From Glaciecola sp. UBA1851 (GTDB lineage: Bacteria; Pseudomonadota; Gammaproteobacteria; Enterobacterales; Alteromonadaceae), in the NCBI GenBank assembly GCA_002338515.1, contig DDIL01000024.1:1-18529 (forward strand): 18,529 nucleotides of DNA, read 5' to 3'. A program made the position numbers and the translations under genes. Shown here piece by piece: positions 7,695 to 14,293 of this stretch (position 1 is its first letter; the number at the start of each line of letters is the position of its first letter). A model generated the notes under the pieces. The model was not told the origin of the DNA and made no database searches. It was given only the letters and a program-made list of their open reading frames with translations.

Positions 7695-8654
7695 TTATTT
7701 ACTCAACTGGTCTTGTAATAGTGCTTCTAGCTTTACTTGGTCGGCGGCAAAATTACGTATTCCTTCACTAAGCTTTTCTGTTGCCATTGGGTCTTGATTC
7801 ATTTCCCATCTGAAGGCTTGTTCACTTAACGGGCTTGGTTTTTTTGCTGTGGTACCAGTGTCTACTAACTTTGCTTCTAAACTGCCTGATGTGTTTTCTA
7901 ATTCTTCCAATAGTTGTGGGCTAATGGTAAGCCTATCACATCCTGCTAACTCTATAATTTCACCTGTATTTCTAAAGCTAGCTCCCATTACCACCGTATT
8001 GTATCCGTGTTCTTTGTAATAATTATAGATATTGCTTACTGATATTACACCAGGGTCTCTTTCCCCAGAAAAGTCAGTTTGATCAGTATTGGCTTTGTAC
8101 CAATCTAAAATACGACCAACAAAAGGAGAAATGAGGAATGCGCCAGCTTCCGCGCAAGCTCTCGCTTGTGCAAAACTAAATAGTAATGTTAAGTTACAGT
8201 TTATCCCTTCTTTCTCTAACGATTCAGCTGCTTTTATGCCTTCCCAAGTGGAAGCAATCTTAATTAAAATTTTCGATTTATCCACACCCGCTTCCGCATA
8301 CATGGCAACTAATTTTTTTGCTTTCTTAATAGTTGCTTGCGTGTCAAAAGATAACCTAGCATCCACTTCTGTTGATATCCTACCAGGAATAACTTTGTTA
8401 ATTTCTTGTCCAATCAATACTGATAACTTGTCACCTGCATCGATTAACTGTTGCGCTTCGTCTTGGCTTTGGGATTTTGCGTAACTGACCGCCTGCTGAA
8501 TATGTTGTGTATATTGGGGCATGCTTGCCGCTTTTAGTAATAACGATGGATTTGTCGTTGCATCAACGGGTTTATATTTTTTTATCGCTTCAATATCACC
8601 TGTATCGGCAACTACAGTGGTAAGTTTGCGTAATGACGCTAATTGATTAGACAT
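7695..8654 (-). CDS. tal: Transaldolase
   Basis: Transfers the dihydroxyacetone unit from sedoheptulose 7-phosphate to glyceraldehyde 3-phosphate in the non-oxidative pentose phosphate pathway. The 319 residues match the TalB type (317 in E. coli). The catalytic Lys132 lies in KILIKIASTWEGIKAAE; Asp17 and Glu96, the other active-site residues of TalB, are at the same numbers here. DATTNPSLL at 31-39 is signature 1, and MGASFRNTGEI is the late phosphate-binding region. The ATG at 8654-8652 has only a weak ribosome binding site. The gene is divergent from yaaA and upstream of pgi. Tal and Pgi both handle fructose 6-phosphate, which fits joint expression. Confidence 0.97.
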   Translation of the reverse strand: MSNQLASLRKLTTVVADTGDIEAIKKYKPVDATTNPSLLLKAASMPQYTQHIQQAVSYAKSQSQDEAQQLIDAGDKLSVLIGQEINKVIPGRISTEVDARLSFDTQATIKKAKKLVAMYAEAGVDKSKILIKIASTWEGIKAAESLEKEGINCNLTLLFSFAQARACAEAGAFLISPFVGRILDWYKANTDQTDFSGERDPGVISVSNIYNYYKEHGYNTVVMGASFRNTGEIIELAGCDRLTISPQLLEELENTSGSLEAKLVDTGTTAKKPSPLSEQAFRWEMNQDPMATEKLSEGIRNFAADQVKLEALLQDQLSK

Positions 8655-8691
8655 TGAGTCAGTCTCACTATTAATTTTCTCTTAAAGGTCT

Positions 8692-8719
8692 ATCATATCA
8701 AGGATTAAACAAAATTGAA
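8692..8719 (-). promoter_or_regulatory. Candidate tal promoter with extended -10
   Basis: On the minus strand, TATGAT (8697-8692) is a near-consensus -10 box preceded by TGA, giving the extended -10 form TGnTATGAT. TTCAAT (8719-8714) lies 16 nt upstream as a weak -35. The predicted start near 8685 gives a leader of about 31 nt. An extended -10 often compensates for a poor -35, which makes this the best promoter candidate in the window. Confidence 0.55.
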
Positions 8720-8741
8720 TGTGCAATAACCACTCAATTTT
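8711..8741. promoter_or_regulatory. Dyad overlapping the tal -35 box, possible operator
   Basis: AAAATTGA (8711-8718) and TCAATTTT (8734-8741) are perfect inverse copies, extended inward by GTG (8721-8723) and CAC (8731-8733) after a 2-nt bulge. The left arm covers most of the proposed -35 hexamer, a position where a bound repressor would block RNA polymerase. The symmetry is seen; the regulator is unknown. Confidence 0.4.
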
Positions 8742-8811
8742 AAAAATAAATGTAGATATTCTGATATTAGCTTTATGAATTTTAGTAATTCTCTTTATTA
8801 TTGAGGCACAA

Positions 8812-8841
8812 ATGGCTGAAAAATCTAATCGTAATGGTTAA
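8812..8841 (+). other. Nine-codon open frame with ribosome binding site, possible leader peptide
   Basis: GAGG at 8803-8806 lies 5 nt before an ATG that opens the frame MAEKSNRNG followed by TAA. It is about 195 nt upstream of yaaA. The spacing is ideal, but a frame this short is expected by chance. No runs of one amino acid suggest attenuation. It might also be the broken start of a lost gene. Confidence 0.15.
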
Positions 8842-8966
8842 TAGAATTTGATAAATAACGTGGTCGATATGCTATTTTGTTGCGTAAGCTATCTATCAAA
8901 CATTTTCCGGTGATTAACTCACTATTGATTGGGTATTCAAATATATAAATACATGTTGGTTATGCG

Positions 8967-8994
8967 TTGATTTGTGGCGCAAAGAACCCATAAA
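8967..8994 (+). promoter_or_regulatory. Candidate yaaA promoter
   Basis: TTGATT (8967-8972) and CATAAA (8989-8994) each match four of six consensus bases, with 16 nt between them. The predicted start near 9001 leaves a leader of about 36 nt before yaaA. Such weak matches are common in AT-rich DNA. Confidence 0.3.
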
Positions 8995-9036
8995 GTGTTT
9001 AAAGTAAGTAATCAATAATTTAAGAAAGGATGGTAT

Positions 9037-9834
9037 ATGTTAGTAGTTGTTTCTCCCGCTAAGAATTTAGATTATGGCACCCCTTTGCCAGACTACATTG
9101 ATGAAAATGCGAATTTGGCAATTACGCAACCAGAACTATTGAAAGAGACAAAACATTTACTCAAAAATTGCAAGACGCTTAGTCCAGCTGATTTAAGTTC
9201 ATTGATGAAAATTAGTGATAAGCTGGCAATTCTAAATGCTGAAAGGTTTTCAAGTTTTAGTTTTCCATTTACACCTGACAACGCACGTCCTGCTTTATTT
9301 GCATTTAATGGTGACGTATATACCGGTTTATCCGCTCAAACCTTATCTGCTGCACAAACAGAGTATGCTCAATCCCATCTTAGAATATTATCGGGCCTAT
9401 ACGGTGTATTAAAACCACTCGATTTAATGCAACCTTATAGGCTGGAAATGGGAACAAAGTTAAAGGTAGATAAACACAATAATTTATATCAATTTTGGGG
9501 GGATACCATTACCAACAATTTGAACCAATCCCTCAATAGGGCTGGTACACAATTGATAGTTAATTTGGCGTCAAATGAATATTTTAGTTCCGTAAAAAAG
9601 AAAGAGTTAGACGCAAAAATTATTACTCCGCACTTTAAAGATGAGAAAAATGGCAAATTTAAAGTGATTAGTTTTTATGCCAAAAAGGCAAGGGGACTAA
9701 TGGCAAGGTATATTATTCAGAATGAAATTCAAACTGTTGAAGATTTAACTACCTTTGATATAGACGGTTACTACTATAGTGAGTCAGAGTCTTCCGCTAC
9801 CGATTTAGTATTTAAGCGTCCAGAAAGTATTTAG
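9037..9834 (+). CDS. yaaA: Peroxide stress protein YaaA (DUF328/UPF0246)
   Basis: In E. coli YaaA lowers free intracellular iron under hydrogen peroxide stress and so limits Fenton damage; biochemical work also describes DNA binding. The 265 residues (E. coli 258) align along the whole length by eye. MLVVVSPAKNLDY opens the protein, followed by FNGDVYTGLSA, HLRILSGLYGVLKPLDLMQPYRLEMG, LYQFWGD, LASNEYFSSVKKKEL and the conserved block KNGKFKVISFYAKKARGLM near 208-226. It ends LVFKRPE as usual. The ATG has a good AAAGGA site 7-8 nt upstream. The GST gene follows 31 nt later, probably in one transcript, so the pair may serve a shared stress role. In E. coli yaaA also lies between thrABC and talB. 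Confidence 0.95.
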   Translation: MLVVVSPAKNLDYGTPLPDYIDENANLAITQPELLKETKHLLKNCKTLSPADLSSLMKISDKLAILNAERFSSFSFPFTPDNARPALFAFNGDVYTGLSAQTLSAAQTEYAQSHLRILSGLYGVLKPLDLMQPYRLEMGTKLKVDKHNNLYQFWGDTITNNLNQSLNRAGTQLIVNLASNEYFSSVKKKELDAKIITPHFKDEKNGKFKVISFYAKKARGLMARYIIQNEIQTVEDLTTFDIDGYYYSESESSATDLVFKRPESI

Positions 9835-9865
9835 ACTAATAAACAATAATAAGGATAAGAAAAGT

Positions 9866-10495
9866 ATGTTACAGCTTTATAGTTTCCCTCAAACGCGAGG
9901 CGTGCGTGTTACATGGGCATGTATTGAATTAGATATTGATTATGAATATAACATCGTAAATTTATACAAACTTGAACACAAAAGTCCCGAATATAAAGCA
10001 ATAACGCCTACTCAAAAAGTACCAGCGATTGTTGATGGTGAAGTTAATATAGCGGAATCTGGTGCAATTTTAACCTACTTGGCAGACAAGGCAGGTAAAT
10101 TAATTCCAAAGGTTAATTCACCACTGCGAGCGAAATACGAGGAGTTTATGTTTTTTGTATTAACTGAACTTGAACAACCCTTATGGACTCAGGCGAAGCA
10201 TAAATTTGCTTTACCTGAAGACAAACGTATTCCACAAGCGATTGAACTGGGGGAATGGGAATTCCAAAAAGCGCTAAAGGTGTTTGGTACAATGTTGGGT
10301 GACAATCAGTACGTACTAGGTGACGAGTTTAGCGTCGCGGATATTGTGGCTGGCCATACGCTTTCTTGGGCACAAGGTTTTGAACAAAAAATTGAGCTGG
10401 ATAACGTCAAAGAGTATGCATCAAGAGTATTAACTCGCCCAGCGCTTAAACAGGCACGCGCGCATGAAAAAGAACTAAAAGATCAGATAAAATAG
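9866..10495 (+). CDS. Glutathione S-transferase family protein
   Basis: Cytosolic GST-fold protein of 209 residues. The N-terminal thioredoxin-like domain covers about residues 1-80: MLQLYSFPQTRGVRVTW, then KVPAIVDG with the cis-proline, and IAESGAILTYLADK, in which Glu-Ser binds the glutathione gamma-glutamyl group. The helical C-terminal domain follows, with the N-capping box region VLGDEFSVADIVAGHTLSW near 145-165. Position 9-11 (Gln-Thr-Arg) probably supplies the residue that polarises the glutathione thiol, but the class and substrate cannot be named. The ATG has AAGGAT upstream, and the gene follows yaaA by 31 nt. A strong hairpin lies 20 nt after its stop. gshB in the same window makes the cofactor. 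Confidence 0.9.
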   Translation: MLQLYSFPQTRGVRVTWACIELDIDYEYNIVNLYKLEHKSPEYKAITPTQKVPAIVDGEVNIAESGAILTYLADKAGKLIPKVNSPLRAKYEEFMFFVLTELEQPLWTQAKHKFALPEDKRIPQAIELGEWEFQKALKVFGTMLGDNQYVLGDEFSVADIVAGHTLSWAQGFEQKIELDNVKEYASRVLTRPALKQARAHEKELKDQIK

Positions 10496-10513
10496 CCAGC
10501 TTGTATGATCGGT

Positions 10514-10559
10514 ATAACAAACACACTATTTAATAATCATAAAATAGTGTGTTTGTTGT
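10514..10559. terminator. Bidirectional hairpin terminator between convergent GST and DUF4426 genes
   Basis: AACAAACACACTATTT (10516-10531) pairs perfectly over 16 bp with its inverse at 10542-10557, around a 10-nt loop. Two more pairs, one a T-G wobble, extend it outward. It lies between the stops of the two convergent genes (10495 and 10563). The T-rich parts are within the arms (TTTGTTGTT on the plus strand, TTTGTTAT on the minus), so both transcripts could end here. This is the longest perfect stem in the window. Confidence 0.8.
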
Positions 10560-10562
10560 TAC

Positions 10563-11027
10563 TTATTCTTCCACATACATAGTTTGCTGAAATTTAAGAT
10601 TTTGCGATGCTCTGCCTTGCTTAATATCAATATCAAACCTCAACACTTCTTTATGATCAAACGGCACTTGTGCTAGATAGTATATGGCGTCCCCTTCTTT
10701 AACCATAACAAATGTAAGCTCTCTGGTATTACCGAGTAAATTTCTAGCCGTACCTGTCATGGATACTTCTTGCGCCTCGTTAGTACGCGAGTCAAGGACA
10801 GAAATATTCACTAAAGCATTTTTACCACTTCGAAGAATATTGTTGGCTCTTGCAATTTGCGGACTCAAAAAAGTTGAGGTTAATGCAATATAGTGAACAT
10901 CCCAGTCGCCAAGTTTTTTCTTCATTTCAGCATGAGAAGTACTATTAAACATCAACAGTAATAATATTGCAGAAGCAAAGGGTATTACTGATAGCTTACA
11001 AGTTTTTGTATTTGTATATTGCTTCAT
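10563..11027 (-). CDS. Secreted DUF4426 protein
   Basis: A 154-residue exported protein of unknown function. Residues 1-33 form a signal peptide: basic start (MKQYTNTKTCK), hydrophobic core (ASAILLLLMF) and a likely cut after SHA. The mature part shows the features I know of DUF4426: KLGDWDVHYIALTSTFLSP, NILRSGKNALVNISVL, GTARNLLGNTRELTF and KFQQTMYV near the end. The longest frame opens at TTG 11033, but AAGGA lies 7 nt before ATG 11027 and only 1 nt before the TTG, so the ATG is preferred. No lipobox cysteine is present. It is the last gene of yggS-proC-yggT, 53 nt after yggT. A periplasmic location is inferred. Confidence 0.88.
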   Translation of the reverse strand: MKQYTNTKTCKLSVIPFASAILLLLMFNSTSHAEMKKKLGDWDVHYIALTSTFLSPQIARANNILRSGKNALVNISVLDSRTNEAQEVSMTGTARNLLGNTRELTFVMVKEGDAIYYLAQVPFDHKEVLRFDIDIKQGRASQNLKFQQTMYVEE

Positions 11028-11080
11028 ATTCAATTCCTTATATATCGTTTAGTTACACCAAAGCATAGTATTACTTACGG

Positions 11081-11632
11081 TTAACCAATGATGTACATAC
11101 CAAAAGCACCTTTGTACAAATTAATAATAAATTGTAAACCAAGTAAAAAAACCAATACAGATAGGTCTAAACCACCCATTGGAGGCAAAATGCGTCGTAT
11201 TGGAGCCAGCATAGGTTCGGTAAGCTGTTGCATGACCATCTCCATTGGATGATTGCCTTGGCTGACCCAACTTAATATTGCACGTATGATTAAAATCCAG
11301 AAAACTAGCCAAAGAATTTGGTATATCAGATTAAATACACCTACAAACAAAGCATCAACAACCGGCGGCATATCCCCAGTGCCAATTAGCCAAAATGTAA
11401 ACACCTTCGCATAAGCAACTATAAGTGCAAATACTAACGTGGCTGTATCTAATGGACCTATGGAAGGAATAATTCTTCTTAGCGGACCTACTACAGGCTG
11501 GGTAGCCTTTACCGTGAACTGACTAAATGGATTATAAAAGTCGGCTCGAGCTAATTGTAGCCATAATCTTAAAATCACCACCATCAAATAAAGATTGAAT
11601 AGTGACATGACTAACGTAATAACTGCGTTCAT
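11081..11632 (-). CDS. yggT: YggT family integral membrane protein
   Basis: An inner-membrane protein of 183 residues made of two YGGT repeats. Each repeat has a hydrophobic helix, then the motif around NPF, P and the pair RRI(I/L)P: FYNPFSQFTVKATQPVVGPL then LRRIIPSIG near 45-63, and PMEMVMQQLTEPMLAPIRRI then LPPMGGLDLS near 128-157. About four transmembrane segments are visible (roughly 1-22, 62-88, 95-120 and 155-176). The function is unclear; links to osmotic stress and to resistance against damage have been reported for related proteins. Start ATG with AGGA 7 nt upstream. It starts 12 nt after proC, so one transcript is very likely. The DUF167 gene yggU, which often follows yggT, is absent here. 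Confidence 0.93.
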   Translation of the reverse strand: MNAVITLVMSLFNLYLMVVILRLWLQLARADFYNPFSQFTVKATQPVVGPLRRIIPSIGPLDTATLVFALIVAYAKVFTFWLIGTGDMPPVVDALFVGVFNLIYQILWLVFWILIIRAILSWVSQGNHPMEMVMQQLTEPMLAPIRRILPPMGGLDLSVLVFLLGLQFIINLYKGAFGMYIIG

Positions 11633-11644
11633 ATTTTTTCCTAA

Positions 11645-12460
11645 TTAAAACTGTGAAGACATTTCTTCCGCTCGGGTAATAGCCGCTTGCATAGCATTTG
11701 CGAATATTTTCTCAATATTATCGTTTTGCAAGCTTTCTATAGCCTTGGCAGTCGTACCGCCTTTAGATGTAACTTGGTGTCTAAGCTCAGATAATTCAAG
11801 ACTAGATTCATGTTGCATCAGTTTGGCACTGCCTAACATAGCTTGTTCAACTAAGGCTCTAGCTTGCTGTTTGGTTAAGCCCATATCCATCGCACACTTC
11901 TGCATAGACTCTGCAATTAAGAAAAAATAAGCAGGACTAGAGCCAGCGGCGGCAATAACAGTATTTATATCGGACTCATTCTCAACAATAATAGTTTTAC
12001 CGACACTTTGCATGACATTATCAACTTCTGCCAACTCATTTTTGCTCACTTCAGCCGTTGCATATATTCCTGACATGCCCATTCCAATTGCACTGGGTGT
12101 ATTGGGCATCACTCTTACAATTTTTTTATTCCCATTTAAAAATACTTGTAAACGAGATATAGGTAAGCCGGCTGCAATAGATACAACAATAGTGTTGTCA
12201 TTAATTTGAAGGTTTTGACAAACTTCTTGCATTAATTGGGGTTTGACAGCGAGCACTAGGATATCAGCATTATCAACGGCCTCTTGGTTATTTAGCGTAA
12301 TATTGATATTGAATGTACTTTTTAATAAATCTAGTTTTTCTATGGATCTATTGCTAGCGGTGATTTTGTCTGCTGGATACTCTTTGCTCACCAGGCCGCC
12401 AATAATTGCTTTTGACATATTACCCGCGCCAATAAAACTAATTCTTTTGTGTTGTTGCAT
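11645..12460 (-). CDS. proC: Pyrroline-5-carboxylate reductase
   Basis: Reduces pyrroline-5-carboxylate to proline with NAD(P)H, the final step of proline synthesis. I use ATG 12460 (271 residues). The longest frame opens at TTG 12502, overlapping yggS, and would add 14 residues before the family start; AGGA lies 5 nt before the ATG. The dinucleotide-binding loop FIGAGNMSKAIIGG is at residues 9-22. VRVMPNTPSAIGMGMSGIYA is the conserved middle, and the C-terminal signature LRHQVTSKGGTTAKAI lies near 222-237. Family length is about 270. It follows yggS by 25 nt and precedes yggT by 12 nt. YggS homologues and ProC are frequent neighbours, YggS being a PLP-homeostasis protein that affects amino-acid metabolism. 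Confidence 0.96.
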   Translation of the reverse strand: MQQHKRISFIGAGNMSKAIIGGLVSKEYPADKITASNRSIEKLDLLKSTFNINITLNNQEAVDNADILVLAVKPQLMQEVCQNLQINDNTIVVSIAAGLPISRLQVFLNGNKKIVRVMPNTPSAIGMGMSGIYATAEVSKNELAEVDNVMQSVGKTIIVENESDINTVIAAAGSSPAYFFLIAESMQKCAMDMGLTKQQARALVEQAMLGSAKLMQHESSLELSELRHQVTSKGGTTAKAIESLQNDNIEKIFANAMQAAITRAEEMSSQF

Positions 12461-12485
12461 TACTATCCTTATTTCTATGGAAAAA

Positions 12486-13178
12486 TTACTGCCGAGAGCC
12501 AAATATGGCAGTACCTACTCTTACCATGGTAGAGCCATATTCAATCGCTAAGTCTAAATCGCCGCTCATTCCCATCGAAAGAGTATCAAACTGCTCAAAT
12601 TTTTCAGTGCATTGTAAAAATAATTGCTGCATTTTTGCAAAGCTAGTACGTCTTTTCGCTTCAGGCACGTCTGCTTTTGGGATGGTCATAAGACCTCGAC
12701 ACTTTATTCGTTCAAATTTCTGTACCTCTGCAATGAAATCAACCGCTTCGTTAGCACTAATTCCAGCCTTGCTATCTTCATCATCAATATTAATTTGGAC
12801 GCATATATTTAGAGGCTTCTTATGAGGAGAACGTTGGTCATGTAAACGTTTAACTATTTTCAAACGATCAACAGAGTGCATCCAATCAAAATTTTCTGCT
12901 ACAAATTTACTTTTGTTTGATTGTAAGGGGCCGATAAAGTGCCATAGGACATCTTTATATGCAGATAATTCGTTGATTTTATCAACACCCTCTTGCACAT
13001 AGTTCTCACCAAATATGCGTTGACCAGACTCATACGCGGTGATGATATCTGATACGGGTTTGGTTTTACTAACCGCTAACAATTGAATATGGTTGGGGTT
13101 TCGATTGTGGCGAGCGGCAATGTCAGTAATTTGTGCGTTAATATTGATTAGGTTTTGCGCAATAGAAGATGATTCCAT
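12486..13178 (-). CDS. yggS: Pyridoxal phosphate homeostasis protein (PLPBP)
   Basis: A single-domain fold-type III PLP-binding protein without known catalytic activity; it buffers PLP and influences B6 vitamers and branched-chain amino acid pools in E. coli. The 230 residues match the family (234 in E. coli). The PLP lysine is Lys38 in LLAVSKTKP. FGENYVQEGVDK follows, then the phosphate-binding end SMGMSGDLDLAIEYGSTMVRVGTAIFG. The ATG has a G-rich site (GGGGG) about 9 nt upstream. The gene is first of four on the minus strand and is divergent from pilT with only 45 bp between the starts, an arrangement common in gammaproteobacteria. Confidence 0.96.
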   Translation of the reverse strand: MESSSIAQNLININAQITDIAARHNRNPNHIQLLAVSKTKPVSDIITAYESGQRIFGENYVQEGVDKINELSAYKDVLWHFIGPLQSNKSKFVAENFDWMHSVDRLKIVKRLHDQRSPHKKPLNICVQINIDDEDSKAGISANEAVDFIAEVQKFERIKCRGLMTIPKADVPEAKRRTSFAKMQQLFLQCTEKFEQFDTLSMGMSGDLDLAIEYGSTMVRVGTAIFGSRQ

Positions 13179-13223
13179 TACTTATAGCCCCCTAGTAATA
13201 AACATTTAATTGGAGATAGTATA
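13179..13223. promoter_or_regulatory. Compact divergent start region of yggS and pilT
   Basis: Only 45 bp separate the two translation starts, so promoters for each gene must partly lie inside the other gene or overlap. Visible here are GGGGG for yggS on the minus strand and GGAGA (13212-13216) for pilT, 7 nt before its TTG start. I could not assign reliable -10 or -35 boxes. Confidence 0.5.
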
Positions 13224-14267
13224 TTGGATATTAACGAATTATTGGCTTTTAGTGTGCAAAATAAAGCATCAGATTTGCATTTAAGTGCCGGTCTGCCTCC
13301 AATCATACGGGTTGATGGTGAAATGCGCCGGCTGAATGTTCCCGACTTAGATCACAAAATGGTTCATGCGTTGGTTTATGACATCATGAACGACAAGCAA
13401 AGAAAGGAATACGAAGAAAGGTTGGAAGTAGACTTTTCTTTCGAAGTAGAAAATTTATCTCGCTTCAGGGTAAATGCCTTTATGCAAAACCGGGGAGCGG
13501 CGGCAGTCTTAAGGACAATCCCAAGTGAAATACTCACATTAGACCAATTGGGTGCGCCAGATATTTTCAAAAAAATAATTGACCAACCAACGGGTATTGT
13601 TTTGGTGACAGGGGCAACGGGTTCAGGAAAATCTACCACACTCGCTGCTATGGTTGATCATATCAATAGTAATAAAAGAGAGCACATACTTACTATTGAA
13701 GACCCAATCGAATTTGTTCACCAAAATAAGTTAAGTGTACTTAATCAAAGGGAAGTGCATAGAGATACGCACAGTTTCAATAATGCTTTGCGCTCTGCGT
13801 TAAGGGAAGATCCTGACGTAATTCTTGTGGGTGAACTACGTGATTTAGAAACAATAAGGCTTGCTATTTCGGCGGCTGAAACTGGTCACCTCGTATTCGG
13901 TACTCTACATACAAACTCAGCGCCGAAAACAATCGATAGAATTATTGATGTATTCCCTGCTGAAGAAAAGTCGATGGTGCGTTCTATGCTATCTGAATCG
14001 TTGCGAGCAGTAATATCACAAACTCTACTGAAGAAAGTAGGGGGAGGGCGTATTGCTGCCCATGAAATTATGGTAGGTATACCGGCTATTAGGAACCTAA
14101 TTCGGGAAGATAAAGTCCCGCAAATGTATTCAGTTATTCAAACGGGTCAAGCACATGGTATGCAAACAATGGATCAATGCTTACAGAAACTGGTGGCTCA
14201 AGGTTTGATCTCTCACCAAGATGCTGCAGGAAAATCTATTGATAAACCAACTTCGCCTGGTTTCTAA
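13224..14267 (+). CDS. pilT: Type IV pilus retraction ATPase PilT
   Basis: Hexameric cytoplasmic ATPase that depolymerises type IV pili and drives twitching motility. The 347 residues match the family (about 344). It starts at TTG: the peptide MDINELLAFSVQNKASDLHL is the normal N-terminus, GGAGA precedes it by 7 nt, and no in-frame ATG lies upstream. Motifs: Walker A GATGSGKST at 130-138, Asp box around ILTIEDPIEF, Walker B DPDVILVGE with Glu204, His box AETGHLVFGTLHT at 218-230, and the PilT-specific AIRNLIRE at 288-295, needed for retraction in studied PilT. pilU follows after 26 nt. A TTG start may keep expression low. Confidence 0.97.
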   Translation: MDINELLAFSVQNKASDLHLSAGLPPIIRVDGEMRRLNVPDLDHKMVHALVYDIMNDKQRKEYEERLEVDFSFEVENLSRFRVNAFMQNRGAAAVLRTIPSEILTLDQLGAPDIFKKIIDQPTGIVLVTGATGSGKSTTLAAMVDHINSNKREHILTIEDPIEFVHQNKLSVLNQREVHRDTHSFNNALRSALREDPDVILVGELRDLETIRLAISAAETGHLVFGTLHTNSAPKTIDRIIDVFPAEEKSMVRSMLSESLRAVISQTLLKKVGGGRIAAHEIMVGIPAIRNLIREDKVPQMYSVIQTGQAHGMQTMDQCLQKLVAQGLISHQDAAGKSIDKPTSPGF

Positions 14268-14293
14268 ACTAATTTTTTAAGGAATTCAATGCA

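Larger units (their letters stand above)
8655..9036. other. 382-base divergent region between tal and yaaA
   Basis: No credible gene is present on either strand. It contains the tal promoter and dyad at 8692-8741, a nine-codon frame at 8812-8841, a 7-bp inverted repeat TTTGATA (8847-8853) with TATCAAA (8894-8900), and a candidate yaaA promoter at 8967-8994. The rest is AT-rich sequence without recognised sites; I found no clear OxyR-type motif. Confidence 0.7.

Noticed and set aside
8089..8484. Plus-strand frame of 131 codons inside tal
   Set aside because: It is a shadow of the transaldolase gene; no family motif is visible and tal is clearly the real gene.
12461..12502. Fourteen-residue extension of ProC from TTG 12502
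   Set aside because: It overlaps the end of yggS and lies before the family start; ATG 12460 has a well-placed AGGA.
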